Shown here piece after piece: positions 9,350 to 18,024 of a stretch of 64,000 nucleotides of DNA. The stretch is from Actinocatenispora sera (GTDB lineage Bacteria; Actinomycetota; Actinomycetes; Mycobacteriales; Micromonosporaceae). Both the position numbers and the translations under genes were made by a program. Position 1 is the first letter of the stretch. Each line of letters begins with the position of its first letter. The stretch is taken from positions 62,001 through 126,000 of the forward strand of contig NZ_AP023354.1 of assembly GCF_018324685.1 (NCBI RefSeq). The letters run 5' to 3'. The notes under the pieces were generated by a model, which saw only the letters and a program-made list of their open reading frames with translations, made no database searches and was not told where the DNA came from.

Positions 9350-11629
9350 TCAGTACTCCCGTGATAAAGGAAGTTCGGCGTGCAGAATCCACTGGGCGAC
9401 GCCGACCCGAGAACGACAGTCGAGCTTCCGCATGACGTGCCGCAGATGATTGATCGCGGTCCACTCGGAAATGTCCAGATCCACGGCCACCTGCCGGTTG
9501 GTGTGCCCCGCCGCCACCAGCCGCGCCACCTGCAGCTCCCGCGCGGTCAACGGCGTCTCCGGCGGGGCCGGGTGGCGCGTCGCCGGGGCCGGCACCTCGG
9601 CCTCGCCGAGCGCCAGCCCGACCGCGTCGGCCAGCGTGGCACGACGCCCCGCCAGCCGCTCCCGCCGGAACACCGGCTCGCCCACCGCGTCCCGCAACCG
9701 CACCAGCGCCTGGTCGAGCGCCCCCGGCGGGCAACTCGGGTACACCGAGCCGGCCGTCGCCCGGATCGTCTCGGCCGCACCGACCAGCCGAGCGGCGAGC
9801 GTGCACTGCCGCGGATCCCGGCCGCGCGCGGCGAGGACGGCCAGCGACTCCAGGGCGAACGCCACCCCGGGCCGGTGTTGCAGCTGGTGGAACTGTCGCA
9901 AGCCGTCCCGGGTGCGGGCCTGCGCGCCGGTCGGGTCGCCGGCCGCACCGGCCACGGTGCCGGCCCGCACCGCCAGTACCGCGCCGACCAGCGTGTCGCC
10001 GGCCGACGCCGACGCATGCCGGTCACACAGCCGCGCCGCCGCGGTCAGGTCACCGCGCAGCAGCGCCAGCGTCGCCATGCCGTCCGCCACCAGCATGCCG
10101 GTCATGCCGCGGGCCCGGCCGCACGCCCGGCTCTGCGCCCACCGCCGGGCGGCCTCGTCGTACTGCCGGCGCATCAGCGCGATCTGTCCGAGCAGGCCGA
10201 GCGCCAGCGCCTCGCGGCGCTCGTCACCGGTACGCCGGCACCGCGCCGCCACCTCGGTGAGCAGCGTCCGGGCCCGCCGGTCCTGCCGCAGGCAGGCGCA
10301 CAGCCCCGCGTACATCAGCCAGCCGGACACGTCCGCGCCGGACGGGTCCGCGCCGGCGAGCTGACGGCCCAACCATCCGTGGGTGGCCGCGACCCGGCCG
10401 CTGGCCACCACGTATCGGCTGACGTCGAGGATCAGCGAGAGGACCGCCGGCGCCCGGCCGGTCCCGGCGAGATGGTGGCAGGCGTGCCGGAGGTTCTCGT
10501 GCTCGTCGGCCAGCGCCGCCAGCGCGGCGCCCTGCCGCGGGCCGGACAGGTCCGGCGCCAGCGTCCGAGCCAGGTCGAGGTAGTACGCCGCGTGCCGGTC
10601 GGTGACCCGGTCCGCCTGATGCGACCGGCGCAGCCGCTCGACGGCGTAGCGCCGGGTGGTGTGCAGCATGCGAAAGCGCGGCTCGCCGTCCGGCCGGTGC
10701 GCCGCGACCTGCACCAGTGACCGCGCAGTGAGCGTCTCCATCGTGCGTTCCGCCGACGCCGGGTCGATGCCGGTCAGCGCCTCGACCGCGGCCAGGTCGA
10801 ACCCGCCGGAGCACACCGACACCGCGTCCAGCAGGTCACCCTCCGCCGGGCCGAGCCGGTCGAGGCTCGCACCGATGGCGGACCGAAGGGACCGCTGCGG
10901 TACCGGCACTTCGGTGGGCTGCGGCTCCAGCACGTCCAGGCCGTCGCCGAGCCGGCGCAGCAACGCCTTCGGCCGGAACAGCGTCATCCGGGCCGCGGCC
11001 AGCTCGATCGCGAGCGGCAGGCCGTCGAGCAGCCGGCAGATCGCCGCCAGTGACCGGTAGTCGTCGGGCGTCGGCCGGTAGTCCGGCCGCACGCTCCGGG
11101 CCCGGTCGACGAACAGCTCGATGGCCGGCACAGCGGCCAGCGCGTCCGGGTCGGCCTGCCCGGCGGTACCGACCGGAAGCGGGCCGACCGGATAGACCTG
11201 CTCGCCGTACAGGTGCAGTGGCTCGCGGCCGGCGATCACGAAACGCAGCTGCGGGCAGACCGGGAGCAGCGAGCGGACCAGCGTGGCGACCGCGTCGCGA
11301 TGCCGATCGGCGTCGTCGAGCAGCACCACCCCGCGCCGGACCAGCACGTGCTGGTCGGAGAGTTCGGTACCGCTGACGGTACGCAACAACCAGCGAAGAT
11401 CGGTGGCCCGCGAGTCCGCGCACGGTCCGTCCGTGGCCCGGTCGGCTGCGCCGCCGCCGTTCGGCCGCCAGCGCTGCAGAAACTCGCGCGCCAACCGCGA
11501 GGTGCCGACGCCGGCCGGGCCGACCAACGAGATCACGCGCGGCCCGTCCGGGCCCGCGAGATCCGCCAACTCCGCCAATTCTCGATCCCGACCGATGAAA
11601 CGACTCCGTGCAGCGCCGAATTCAGGCAC
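9350..11629 (-). CDS. ATPase-LuxR family transcriptional regulator (LAL/AfsR-like)
   Basis: A large cluster-situated regulator. An N-terminal STAND-type NTPase begins RFIGRDREL. It is followed by a helical tetratricopeptide-like region and a C-terminal LuxR helix-turn-helix (LTARELQVARLVAAGHTNRQ onwards). The Walker B region reads VVLLDDAD. Walker A reads GPAGVGTS, so the nearly invariant Lys is Thr (residue 43 from this start). The GTG at 11629 is preferred because GGGGG lies just upstream; a GTG at 11680 would add 17 residues. It sits between the PKS operon and the tailoring/export operon, on the same strand. It most likely controls the cluster, by analogy with LAL regulators of actinomycete clusters; this is inference. 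Confidence 0.85.
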   Translation of the reverse strand: MPEFGAARSRFIGRDRELAELADLAGPDGPRVISLVGPAGVGTSRLAREFLQRWRPNGGGAADRATDGPCADSRATDLRWLLRTVSGTELSDQHVLVRRGVVLLDDADRHRDAVATLVRSLLPVCPQLRFVIAGREPLHLYGEQVYPVGPLPVGTAGQADPDALAAVPAIELFVDRARSVRPDYRPTPDDYRSLAAICRLLDGLPLAIELAAARMTLFRPKALLRRLGDGLDVLEPQPTEVPVPQRSLRSAIGASLDRLGPAEGDLLDAVSVCSGGFDLAAVEALTGIDPASAERTMETLTARSLVQVAAHRPDGEPRFRMLHTTRRYAVERLRRSHQADRVTDRHAAYYLDLARTLAPDLSGPRQGAALAALADEHENLRHACHHLAGTGRAPAVLSLILDVSRYVVASGRVAATHGWLGRQLAGADPSGADVSGWLMYAGLCACLRQDRRARTLLTEVAARCRRTGDERREALALGLLGQIALMRRQYDEAARRWAQSRACGRARGMTGMLVADGMATLALLRGDLTAAARLCDRHASASAGDTLVGAVLAVRAGTVAGAAGDPTGAQARTRDGLRQFHQLQHRPGVAFALESLAVLAARGRDPRQCTLAARLVGAAETIRATAGSVYPSCPPGALDQALVRLRDAVGEPVFRRERLAGRRATLADAVGLALGEAEVPAPATRHPAPPETPLTARELQVARLVAAGHTNRQVAVDLDISEWTAINHLRHVMRKLDCRSRVGVAQWILHAELPLSREY

Positions 11630-11877
11630 GCTCAACCCCCGGTGCACACAGACCCCGCGCCACGATCGGCTCGCAGCCACATTGGCGGTACCAGCAGCCG
11701 CTCACAGTAACCGGATGGACTTAGAAGAAAACTTATTCCGGGAGTGCTTGCCGCCACGACAGTTGAATGAGCAAACGAAGGATCGACCACGCCGGTTCGG
11801 CACACCGCCAGAAACGCCACCGACGCCGATGCCGAAACGACGACCCAGAATCGGCGCGAGCCGGGGCCGCCGGGTAC

Positions 11878-13107
11878 TCAACGCGGCGCGGCGGCCTCCG
11901 GTACCGGCTCGGCGGTGACGGCCGGGACCTCGGTGTGCGGGCGGGCCAGTCTCAGCAGCGGGCCGGTCATCACCGTGGTCAGCAACGCCATGACCACCAT
12001 CAGCGAGTAGAGGGCGCCGTCCAGTACCCGAAGCTGCAGCCCCACGGTCAGGATCACCAGCTCGGTCAGGCCACGGGAGTTCATCAACGCGGCGAGCGCG
12101 CTCGCCTCCCGGCGCTCGGCACCGGCGGCGACCGCGCCGACCCAGGTACCGAGGAACTTGCCGCCGATGGCCACCGCGAGGACCAGGGCGAGCTCCAGCA
12201 GCCCGCCGGCACCCAGGCCGGTGAGGTCGACGGTCCGGCCGGCCAGCACGAAGTAGACCGGCAGCAGCAGCACGCTGACCGGCTGCAGGTAGCGCACCAG
12301 GTCGGCGGCCAGGTCGCCGCCGCGCGGCAGGGCGACGCCGAACGCGAACGCGCCGAAGATCAGGTGCATGCCCAGCCACTCGGTGGCGAGCGAGGACAGC
12401 ACGAGCCCGACCACGATCACGACGAGGCGGGTGGGCCCCGACTTGCGCACCACCAGCCGCAGCAGCGGCCGCAGCACGAACACGAGGACCGCCACGTACC
12501 CGGGTGCGAAGATCAGCCGGCCGCCGGTGCCGGCGGCCGCACCCGCCATCGCCACCACCGCGGCCAGCAGGCCCCAGGCGACCACGTCGTCCAGCGCCGC
12601 GCTCGCCAGTGCAAGACCGCCCAGCCGGGTGCGCTCCAGGCCGCTGTCGGTCAGGATCCGGGCGAGTACCGGGAAAGCGGTCACCGCCATCGCCGCACCG
12701 ACGAACAGCGCGAGGACGACCGGCTGCGTGCTGTGGTGCCGGTGCGCCAGCCAGCAGCCGAGCGCCACCCCGAGCACCGCCGGCAGCACGATCGACCCGA
12801 TCGACACGGACACCGCGACGCGCTCGCGGCCGCGGATCAGCTGACGGTCCAGCTCGTAGCCGAGCAGGAACATGAACGGAATCAGGCCCAGGTCGGCGAG
12901 CGAGACCAGCGCACCGTCGACCGAGGCGGGAAAGAGCCGCGTGTCCAGGGTGTGGCCGAGCAGCGTCGGGCCGAGGGCCACGCCGGCGACGATCTCGCCG
13001 ACCACCGCCGGCTGCCGCAGCGCGCGTGCCACCGCACCGAACAGCCGAGCAACGGCCAGGATGATCGCCAGATCCAGCAACAGGGCCTGAACGTCGTGGC
13101 TGCTCAC
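11878..13107 (-). CDS. Cation/H+ antiporter (CPA2, Kef-type membrane domain)
   Basis: A 409-residue integral membrane protein with about 12 hydrophobic segments. It has the paired-Asp signature SAALDDVVAW and the family motif NSRGLTEL. It corresponds to the membrane part of Kef/CPA2 exchangers, without an RCK/TrkA-N nucleotide-binding domain. The GTG at 13107 is chosen because GGAGGA lies just upstream; the frame continues further, but with composition unlike a membrane protein. It starts 17 bp after the sulfotransferase stop and ends the halogenase-led operon. Related antiporters occur in actinomycete biosynthetic clusters, where export or pH-homeostasis roles have been proposed. The role here is unknown. 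Confidence 0.88.
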   Translation of the reverse strand: MSSHDVQALLLDLAIILAVARLFGAVARALRQPAVVGEIVAGVALGPTLLGHTLDTRLFPASVDGALVSLADLGLIPFMFLLGYELDRQLIRGRERVAVSVSIGSIVLPAVLGVALGCWLAHRHHSTQPVVLALFVGAAMAVTAFPVLARILTDSGLERTRLGGLALASAALDDVVAWGLLAAVVAMAGAAAGTGGRLIFAPGYVAVLVFVLRPLLRLVVRKSGPTRLVVIVVGLVLSSLATEWLGMHLIFGAFAFGVALPRGGDLAADLVRYLQPVSVLLLPVYFVLAGRTVDLTGLGAGGLLELALVLAVAIGGKFLGTWVGAVAAGAERREASALAALMNSRGLTELVILTVGLQLRVLDGALYSLMVVMALLTTVMTGPLLRLARPHTEVPAVTAEPVPEAAAPR

Positions 13108-13124
13108 CGTGCTCCTCCGGCTCT

Positions 13125-14186
13125 CTAGGACGAGCCGGACGGAGTGCGGGCCAGCCGCTCGCGCAGCGCCCGCACCGCCCGGGTGCCGGGCTCGCAGGCC
13201 TCCCGCAGGGCCCGGCGCTGCGCCTCCGGCGGCTCCGACGACCGACCGGTACCCGAACCCGGTCGGACCAGGGTCACCGCCTCGGCCAACCATCCGTCCG
13301 GCGCGTCGACGCCGAGCATCGCGGCCAGCTCGCGGAAGCGGTGCACCGGATCGGCCAGCACGTCCTCGTAGCGCAGGTACCGGATCCGGTCGGTCGGTAC
13401 CGCGTCCAGCTCGCGGACGCCGTCGGCGACCAGGTGCGACCAGATCATCCCGAACACCGGCAGCGGGATCGGCTGCGACATCAGCGCCGTGCCGTCGAAG
13501 CGGTCCGGCAGCAGGCAGCGCAGCTCCGGCGGCAACCGGTCGGCGTGGCCGGCGGACGGCGACAGGTACGGATCGACGCCGAGCAGGTCCATCATCTCCA
13601 ACACCCGTACCTCCAGCCGGAACGACGGGTGCCGGCTCATCGACGCCGAGGCGGCCGAGCCGTCCCGGTCCAGGTACAGGTAGCGGGCGTCCGGGAAGCA
13701 GGCACGCAGCCCCGGGACGAACCGCAACGACGCCCCGGAACGCTCCACGACCACGTCCCGGTCAAACCGGTCGCACAGCCAGTCGAACAACCGCGCGTAC
13801 TGGACCGCCACGCTCGCGCGCTCCCAGCCGGTCACCGCCGCCTCGATCTCGTCCAGTACCTCGTCCGGCCGGTCGGACAGGTGCGGCAGCGTCACCAGGC
13901 TGACCGGTGGAACCCCGGTCTCCGCGGTGAACCGGCCGGAACCGAACGGGTACAGGTACTCGGCCGGCGCCACGCCGTGCCGCAGCTGGGTCATCGCCTT
14001 CGACCGCGGGGTGCTCAGGATCGCCCAGAAGCGTCCGCCGTCGATCTCCTCGACCGGGAACGCGTCCGGGTCCAGCGAGGTGAAGAACTCGCTGAGGCTG
14101 AGCACCCGCGGGTGCCGGTTCAGCACCGTCGACAGCAGGGTCGAACCGCATCGACCGGTGCCGAGGACGACCGTCAACTGGCGCAT
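13125..14186 (-). CDS. PAPS-dependent sulfotransferase family protein
   Basis: A 353-residue cytosolic sulfotransferase-fold protein. The N-terminal motif GTGRCGSTLL (about residues 7-16) matches the 5'-phosphosulfate-binding loop. YLYLDRDGSAASASMSRHP corresponds to the 3'-phosphate-binding Arg/Ser region, and RYEDVLADP is a typical C-terminal family segment. It should transfer sulfate from PAPS to a hydroxyl or amine. The frame is open to 14582, but the ATG at 14186 has a GAGAGGGAG Shine-Dalgarno and starts directly at the P-loop strand. It lies 26 bp after the membrane-protein gene in the halogenase operon, so it is probably a tailoring enzyme. The acceptor is unknown. Confidence 0.85.
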   Translation of the reverse strand: MRQLTVVLGTGRCGSTLLSTVLNRHPRVLSLSEFFTSLDPDAFPVEEIDGGRFWAILSTPRSKAMTQLRHGVAPAEYLYPFGSGRFTAETGVPPVSLVTLPHLSDRPDEVLDEIEAAVTGWERASVAVQYARLFDWLCDRFDRDVVVERSGASLRFVPGLRACFPDARYLYLDRDGSAASASMSRHPSFRLEVRVLEMMDLLGVDPYLSPSAGHADRLPPELRCLLPDRFDGTALMSQPIPLPVFGMIWSHLVADGVRELDAVPTDRIRYLRYEDVLADPVHRFRELAAMLGVDAPDGWLAEAVTLVRPGSGTGRSSEPPEAQRRALREACEPGTRAVRALRERLARTPSGSS

Positions 14187-14212
14187 CGGGTACCGCTCCC
14201 TCTCGACGGTGG

Positions 14213-15028
14213 TCAGTAGCCGGCCCGGCCGGCGGCCGGCGCGTGTCTCGGCGGGTTCACCGGCGAGGCGCCGGCCGCACCGCCGCGCCGCCACAACAGC
14301 ACGGCGATCGCCACGTACCAGATCAGCGGGAGCAGGGTGGCGAACACCGGATACAGCACGGCGTAGCCGAGGTCGGTGTTGCCGGTCATCCACAAGTACC
14401 CGGTGGTGAACACGGCACCGATGCCGCCGACGACGCCGAGCCAGCCGACCCATCGCGGCAGCCGCGACCCGAGCAGGATCGCCAGGCCGTACCCGATCGG
14501 GGCGAGGCCGGTCATCGCGGCCAGCGAACCGAGCTCGGTACCCAGCGTGTCCCGCACGCCTTCGGCGAAGATCGGCACCCACTCCGGCCGGGTCGCGGCG
14601 TTCGCCTGCTCCCAGCTGGTCGCCAGGTACTCGTGCAGGTAGCCGTCGTGCACCATGGTGATCAGGAACATCGCGGCGCCACAGATGGCGAGCCCGCCGG
14701 CCGCCCGGGCCAGGGGCCGGGCCGGCCCCTGCTCCAGGATGTCGCCGAGGCTCAGCAGGCCCACCAGCTTCAGCAGCACCACGAACGCGAACACCAGGTG
14801 CACCACGAGCCAGACGTTGCGGGCGGCGAGGATCCCCTTCAGGTACGTCAGCGTCGGCACGTCGCCGAACGGGTCCTGTACGCCGAGCTCCAGCACGACC
14901 GTCACCACCAGGCCGGCGACGACACCGAGCAGCGTCGCCGCCGCGCCCAGCCGGTACACCGAGCGGCGTACCGGCTCGGCCTGGCGGCCGGTCGCGGGCA
15001 CGTTCTCCAGCACGGTCATCTCAGTCAC
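14213..15028 (-). CDS. Six-helix membrane protein, DUF4386-like
   Basis: A 271-residue protein with about six predicted membrane helices: AAATLLGVVAGLVVTVVLE, VWLVVHLVFAFVVLLKLVG, GLAICGAAMFLI, APIGYGLAILLG, VVGGIGAVFTTGYLW and LPLIWYVAIAVLLW. I do not recognise a function. The pattern resembles the DUF4386 group of actinobacterial membrane proteins. The GTG at 15028 overlaps the fabI-like stop by 8 bp; an ATG at 15019, one base after that stop, is equally possible. Its place inside the operon suggests a cluster role such as transport or immunity, without direct evidence. Confidence 0.75.
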   Translation of the reverse strand: MTEMTVLENVPATGRQAEPVRRSVYRLGAAATLLGVVAGLVVTVVLELGVQDPFGDVPTLTYLKGILAARNVWLVVHLVFAFVVLLKLVGLLSLGDILEQGPARPLARAAGGLAICGAAMFLITMVHDGYLHEYLATSWEQANAATRPEWVPIFAEGVRDTLGTELGSLAAMTGLAPIGYGLAILLGSRLPRWVGWLGVVGGIGAVFTTGYLWMTGNTDLGYAVLYPVFATLLPLIWYVAIAVLLWRRGGAAGASPVNPPRHAPAAGRAGY

Positions 15029-15785
15029 CCACCGCGTGGTAGCCGCCGTCGGCGTGCACGATCTCGCCGTTGGTCACCGGCATCCAGTCGGACAGCAGCG
15101 CGATGCAGGTCCGCGCCACCGGTTCGATCGCGTCGGACTTCCAGCCCATCGGCGCCCGCGCCGCCCAGGCACCCTCGAACTCGCCGAAGCCGGGGACGTT
15201 CGACGCCGCCATGGTGCGCAGCGGCCCGGCGGCGACCAGGTTGCACCGCACGCCCTTCGGCCCCAGATACCGGGCGAGATAGCGGTTGCAGGACTCCAGG
15301 CCCGCCTTCGCCACACCCATCCAGTCGTACGACGACCAGGCGAACCGCGCGTCGAAGTCCATGCCGACCAGCGATCCACCGGTACGCATCAGCGGCGCGG
15401 TCGCCATCGCCAACGCCTTCAACGAGTAGGCGGACACGTGCATCGCGGTCGCCACGTCGCTCCACCGGGTCTGCAGGAACTCGCCGCCCAGCGCCGTCTC
15501 CGGCGCGAACGCGATCGAGTGCAGTACCCCGTCGAGCTCGTCCACGTGCTCGCGCACCCGGTCCGCCAGGCTGTCGAGGTGCTCCTCGTCGGTCACGTCG
15601 AGCTCGATCACCGGTGCGGGTTCCGGCAGCCGCGTCGCGATCCGTTTCACCAGGCTCAGCCGCCCGTACCCGGTCAGTACCACCGTCGCGCCCTGCTGCT
15701 GCGCGAGCCGAGCCACCTCGAACGCGATCGACGCCGTCGTCAGTACCCCGGTGACCAGGATCTTCTTCCCATCCAGGATGCCCAT
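15021..15785 (-). CDS. fabI: Enoyl-[acyl-carrier-protein] reductase (NADH), FabI/InhA type
   Basis: A 254-residue short-chain dehydrogenase of the FabI/InhA class. The N-terminus GKKILVTGVLTTASIAF is the typical atypical-Rossmann nucleotide site. HSIAFAPETALGG matches the InhA HSIGFMP region, and the catalytic Tyr and Lys lie in YDWMGVAKAG (Tyr-x6-Lys). It reduces the enoyl-ACP double bond in fatty acid synthesis, but here it sits in a biosynthetic operon 25 bp below a halogenase gene. It could supply a reduction that the PKS lacks, make the starter acyl chain, or be a duplicated target giving self-resistance. The sequence does not separate these. Confidence 0.9.
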   Translation of the reverse strand: MGILDGKKILVTGVLTTASIAFEVARLAQQQGATVVLTGYGRLSLVKRIATRLPEPAPVIELDVTDEEHLDSLADRVREHVDELDGVLHSIAFAPETALGGEFLQTRWSDVATAMHVSAYSLKALAMATAPLMRTGGSLVGMDFDARFAWSSYDWMGVAKAGLESCNRYLARYLGPKGVRCNLVAAGPLRTMAASNVPGFGEFEGAWAARAPMGWKSDAIEPVARTCIALLSDWMPVTNGEIVHADGGYHAVGD

Positions 15786-15810
15786 CGCTGTCCCTCCTCC
15801 CGTTCGTCGC

Positions 15811-17622
15811 TCAGTCGGCGCTCGGCACCGGTACCGGCCCGGCCGGCGCGGTCCCGGCCGTCGCCACCTCGACGACCCCGGCGCGCATCAGCAGCTTGAT
15901 GAAGTTGAGCTGGATCTCGTTGAGCTCGCCGCGCAGCTCGCGGTAGGTACGCGGGCCGGACGAGAGCGCCTTCCACACCACGACACCGCCGTCCTGGTCC
16001 GGGAAGCTGCGCACCTCGCGGTCCGCCCCGGGTACCGAGAAGCGGTGGCACACCTCGGGACTGGCCATCGGCGACGGCAGCGCGTCGCCGTGCGCGATCG
16101 GGTCGCTCCAGTACCGCGCGACCGCGTCCCGGTACTCCGCCGGTACGCCGAACGACACCGGCGGCAGGTTTCCCTTGAAGCCGGGCAGGTCCAGCCCCAG
16201 ACTCTCCCGCATCGTCGCGCCCTCGGCGATCCGTACCACGTCGTCGTCGCCCGGCTCCCCCGGGTCGGCCAGGCCGAGCGCCCGCACGTACGGGCCGTCC
16301 GGGTCGAGGTCCTCGGCCGCGTAGCTGTGCTTGGTCATGGTGCGCAACAGTTCCGCGTCCATCGCGGTGCTCAGCAGGATCTCGAACGTCTCCTCGCGCA
16401 CGCCGAGATCGACGGTGTTGCCGCGGGACTTCCAGTACACGCTCTGCGGGTGGTTCTCGCCGATCGCGTGGTACCACTGGTCGATCGACAGCGAGTACGT
16501 CTCGGCGATGGCGTGCCACTCGCGGTCGTAGTCGGTCCACACGTCCCGCTTGTACTGCTCCGGGATGTTCGGGTCGACCGCGGTGCGGATCAGGGTGGCG
16601 GCGGACAGCGCGTGGTGCATCGCGAACGCGACACCGGAGGAGAACAGCGGGTCGACGAAGTACGCGGCGTCGCCGACCAGCAGCCACTTGTCGTCGAAGT
16701 TGACGAACTCGTCGTTGATCATCGAGTAGTTCGTCGCGGTGCTCATCTTCCGCCGGATCGGCGTACCGTCGGTCGCGAGGTCGCGGATCAGCGGGATCCG
16801 GTCGATCGTCTTGCGGAACACGTCCGGATCGGTGAAGTCCTTCCCGTCCTCGCGCAGCACCTCGGGCACCGTCACGATGCCGATCGAGTGCGTCACCACC
16901 CAGCGGCCGTCGATCTTCTTCGGTACCGGGATGAACCAGCCCCAGCCGTCCTCGAACGCCGAGCACACGATCGGCGACTTGGACCCGTCGTGGAAGATGT
17001 TCCAGTCGCGGTCGATCGAGTAACCGTGCCGGCAGCCCGTGTAGTGCTGCCACACCGCGATGTTGCGGTACGCCGACAGGTGCTGGCGCCGCTGCGGCGA
17101 GGTGATGCTGTTGCGGCGGCCGGACGCGTCGACGAAGAACGTGCCGTGCACGGTGCGTCCGCCGGCGAGCCGCACCTCGCACCCGCCGGGCAGCCGCGTG
17201 TAGCCCTGCACCGAGGTCTCCTCGAAGACGTGCACGCCCTGCTCCTCGGCGTGCCGCAGGAGCAGGTTGTCGAGGTCCTCCCGGTTGACATGGAAGGCGA
17301 AGCGGGACTGCCCGTCCTCGGCCCAGTGCGCGTGGTCGAAGAACCCGGCCGTCGGCTCGGTGCCGTCCCAGTAGAAGATGCCGCCGTACTTCTTGACGGT
17401 GAAGTCGGCGTTCATCACCTTGTCCAGCACGCCGATCTGCTGCATCGCCGAGGTCGACGGGTGCGCGAGCGACTCGCCGATGTGCTCCCGCGGGAACTTG
17501 ACCTTGTCGAAGATCGCGACGCTCAGGTCCGTCGTCCTGGCCAGCTGCGTGGCCAGGGTGGATCCGCCCGGCCCGCCACCCATGATGACGACGTCGTAGT
17601 GGGTACCGATCTCACGGCTCAT
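15811..17622 (-). CDS. Flavin-dependent halogenase (tryptophan-halogenase superfamily)
   Basis: A 603-residue FADH2-dependent halogenase. The N-terminal dinucleotide motif is GGGPGGS, followed by KFPREHIGES, typical of pyrrole/phenol and carrier-tethered-substrate halogenases. The WxWxIP signature appears as GWGWFIPV near residue 228, and VGDAAYFVDPLFSSG is the second FAD-binding region. After the catalytic core there is an extra segment of roughly 90 residues ending in a winged-helix-like stretch (VWKALSSGPRTYRELRGELN onward), making it longer than free-tryptophan halogenases. It should chlorinate or brominate an aromatic, pyrrole or carrier-bound intermediate and needs a flavin reductase, which is not in view. 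It heads the operon with fabI, the membrane protein, the sulfotransferase and the antiporter. Confidence 0.92.
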   Translation of the reverse strand: MSREIGTHYDVVIMGGGPGGSTLATQLARTTDLSVAIFDKVKFPREHIGESLAHPSTSAMQQIGVLDKVMNADFTVKKYGGIFYWDGTEPTAGFFDHAHWAEDGQSRFAFHVNREDLDNLLLRHAEEQGVHVFEETSVQGYTRLPGGCEVRLAGGRTVHGTFFVDASGRRNSITSPQRRQHLSAYRNIAVWQHYTGCRHGYSIDRDWNIFHDGSKSPIVCSAFEDGWGWFIPVPKKIDGRWVVTHSIGIVTVPEVLREDGKDFTDPDVFRKTIDRIPLIRDLATDGTPIRRKMSTATNYSMINDEFVNFDDKWLLVGDAAYFVDPLFSSGVAFAMHHALSAATLIRTAVDPNIPEQYKRDVWTDYDREWHAIAETYSLSIDQWYHAIGENHPQSVYWKSRGNTVDLGVREETFEILLSTAMDAELLRTMTKHSYAAEDLDPDGPYVRALGLADPGEPGDDDVVRIAEGATMRESLGLDLPGFKGNLPPVSFGVPAEYRDAVARYWSDPIAHGDALPSPMASPEVCHRFSVPGADREVRSFPDQDGGVVVWKALSSGPRTYRELRGELNEIQLNFIKLLMRAGVVEVATAGTAPAGPVPVPSAD

Positions 17623-18024
17623 TCGTGGCCCCGATTCATGTCTCGCCCACCTCGTGGCGGGGAACGGCCCGCCGGATGTGCCGTACTCGGACGTCGGCTG
17701 TCAGCGAGCGGATGTCGGCCGGACACCGCCGTCGCATCGTGTCCGGCGGCGTCCGCGTGCCCACAGCGTGCCAGCAATCCCGCAACCGCCGACCGAGAAC
17801 ATCACCGAAGTGTTTGTCCGCAATCGATCTCGGTACGGAAATCGGCAGTAGGGTCCGCATCGGAGGCGACGCACCCGTTCGTACCCACCGCATCGCCGCA
17901 TCGCGCTCACCACAGGCGAACCTCCACCCGCAGGCCATCACCCGGCCGGGCAGCACCGGCCGCGGGCGACGTTCGGAACCGGTACGGCACACCGCGATCG
18001 GCGGGCGACGGTCGGGAGAACGCG
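17623..18024. other. Divergent promoter region between halogenase and MFS genes
   Basis: 402 bp separating the minus-strand tailoring operon from the plus-strand exporter, with a lower-GC patch near 17800-17860. It should contain both promoters. No clear inverted-repeat operator was seen. An open frame on the minus strand here has no recognisable protein features. Confidence 0.5.

Noticed and set aside
4274-9364. Very long plus-strand open frame (1696 codons) opposite the PKS gene
   Set aside because: It is a shadow of the high-GC coding frame on the other strand. Its translation is Arg/Gly/Pro/His-rich with no domain, while the minus strand has complete catalytic motifs.
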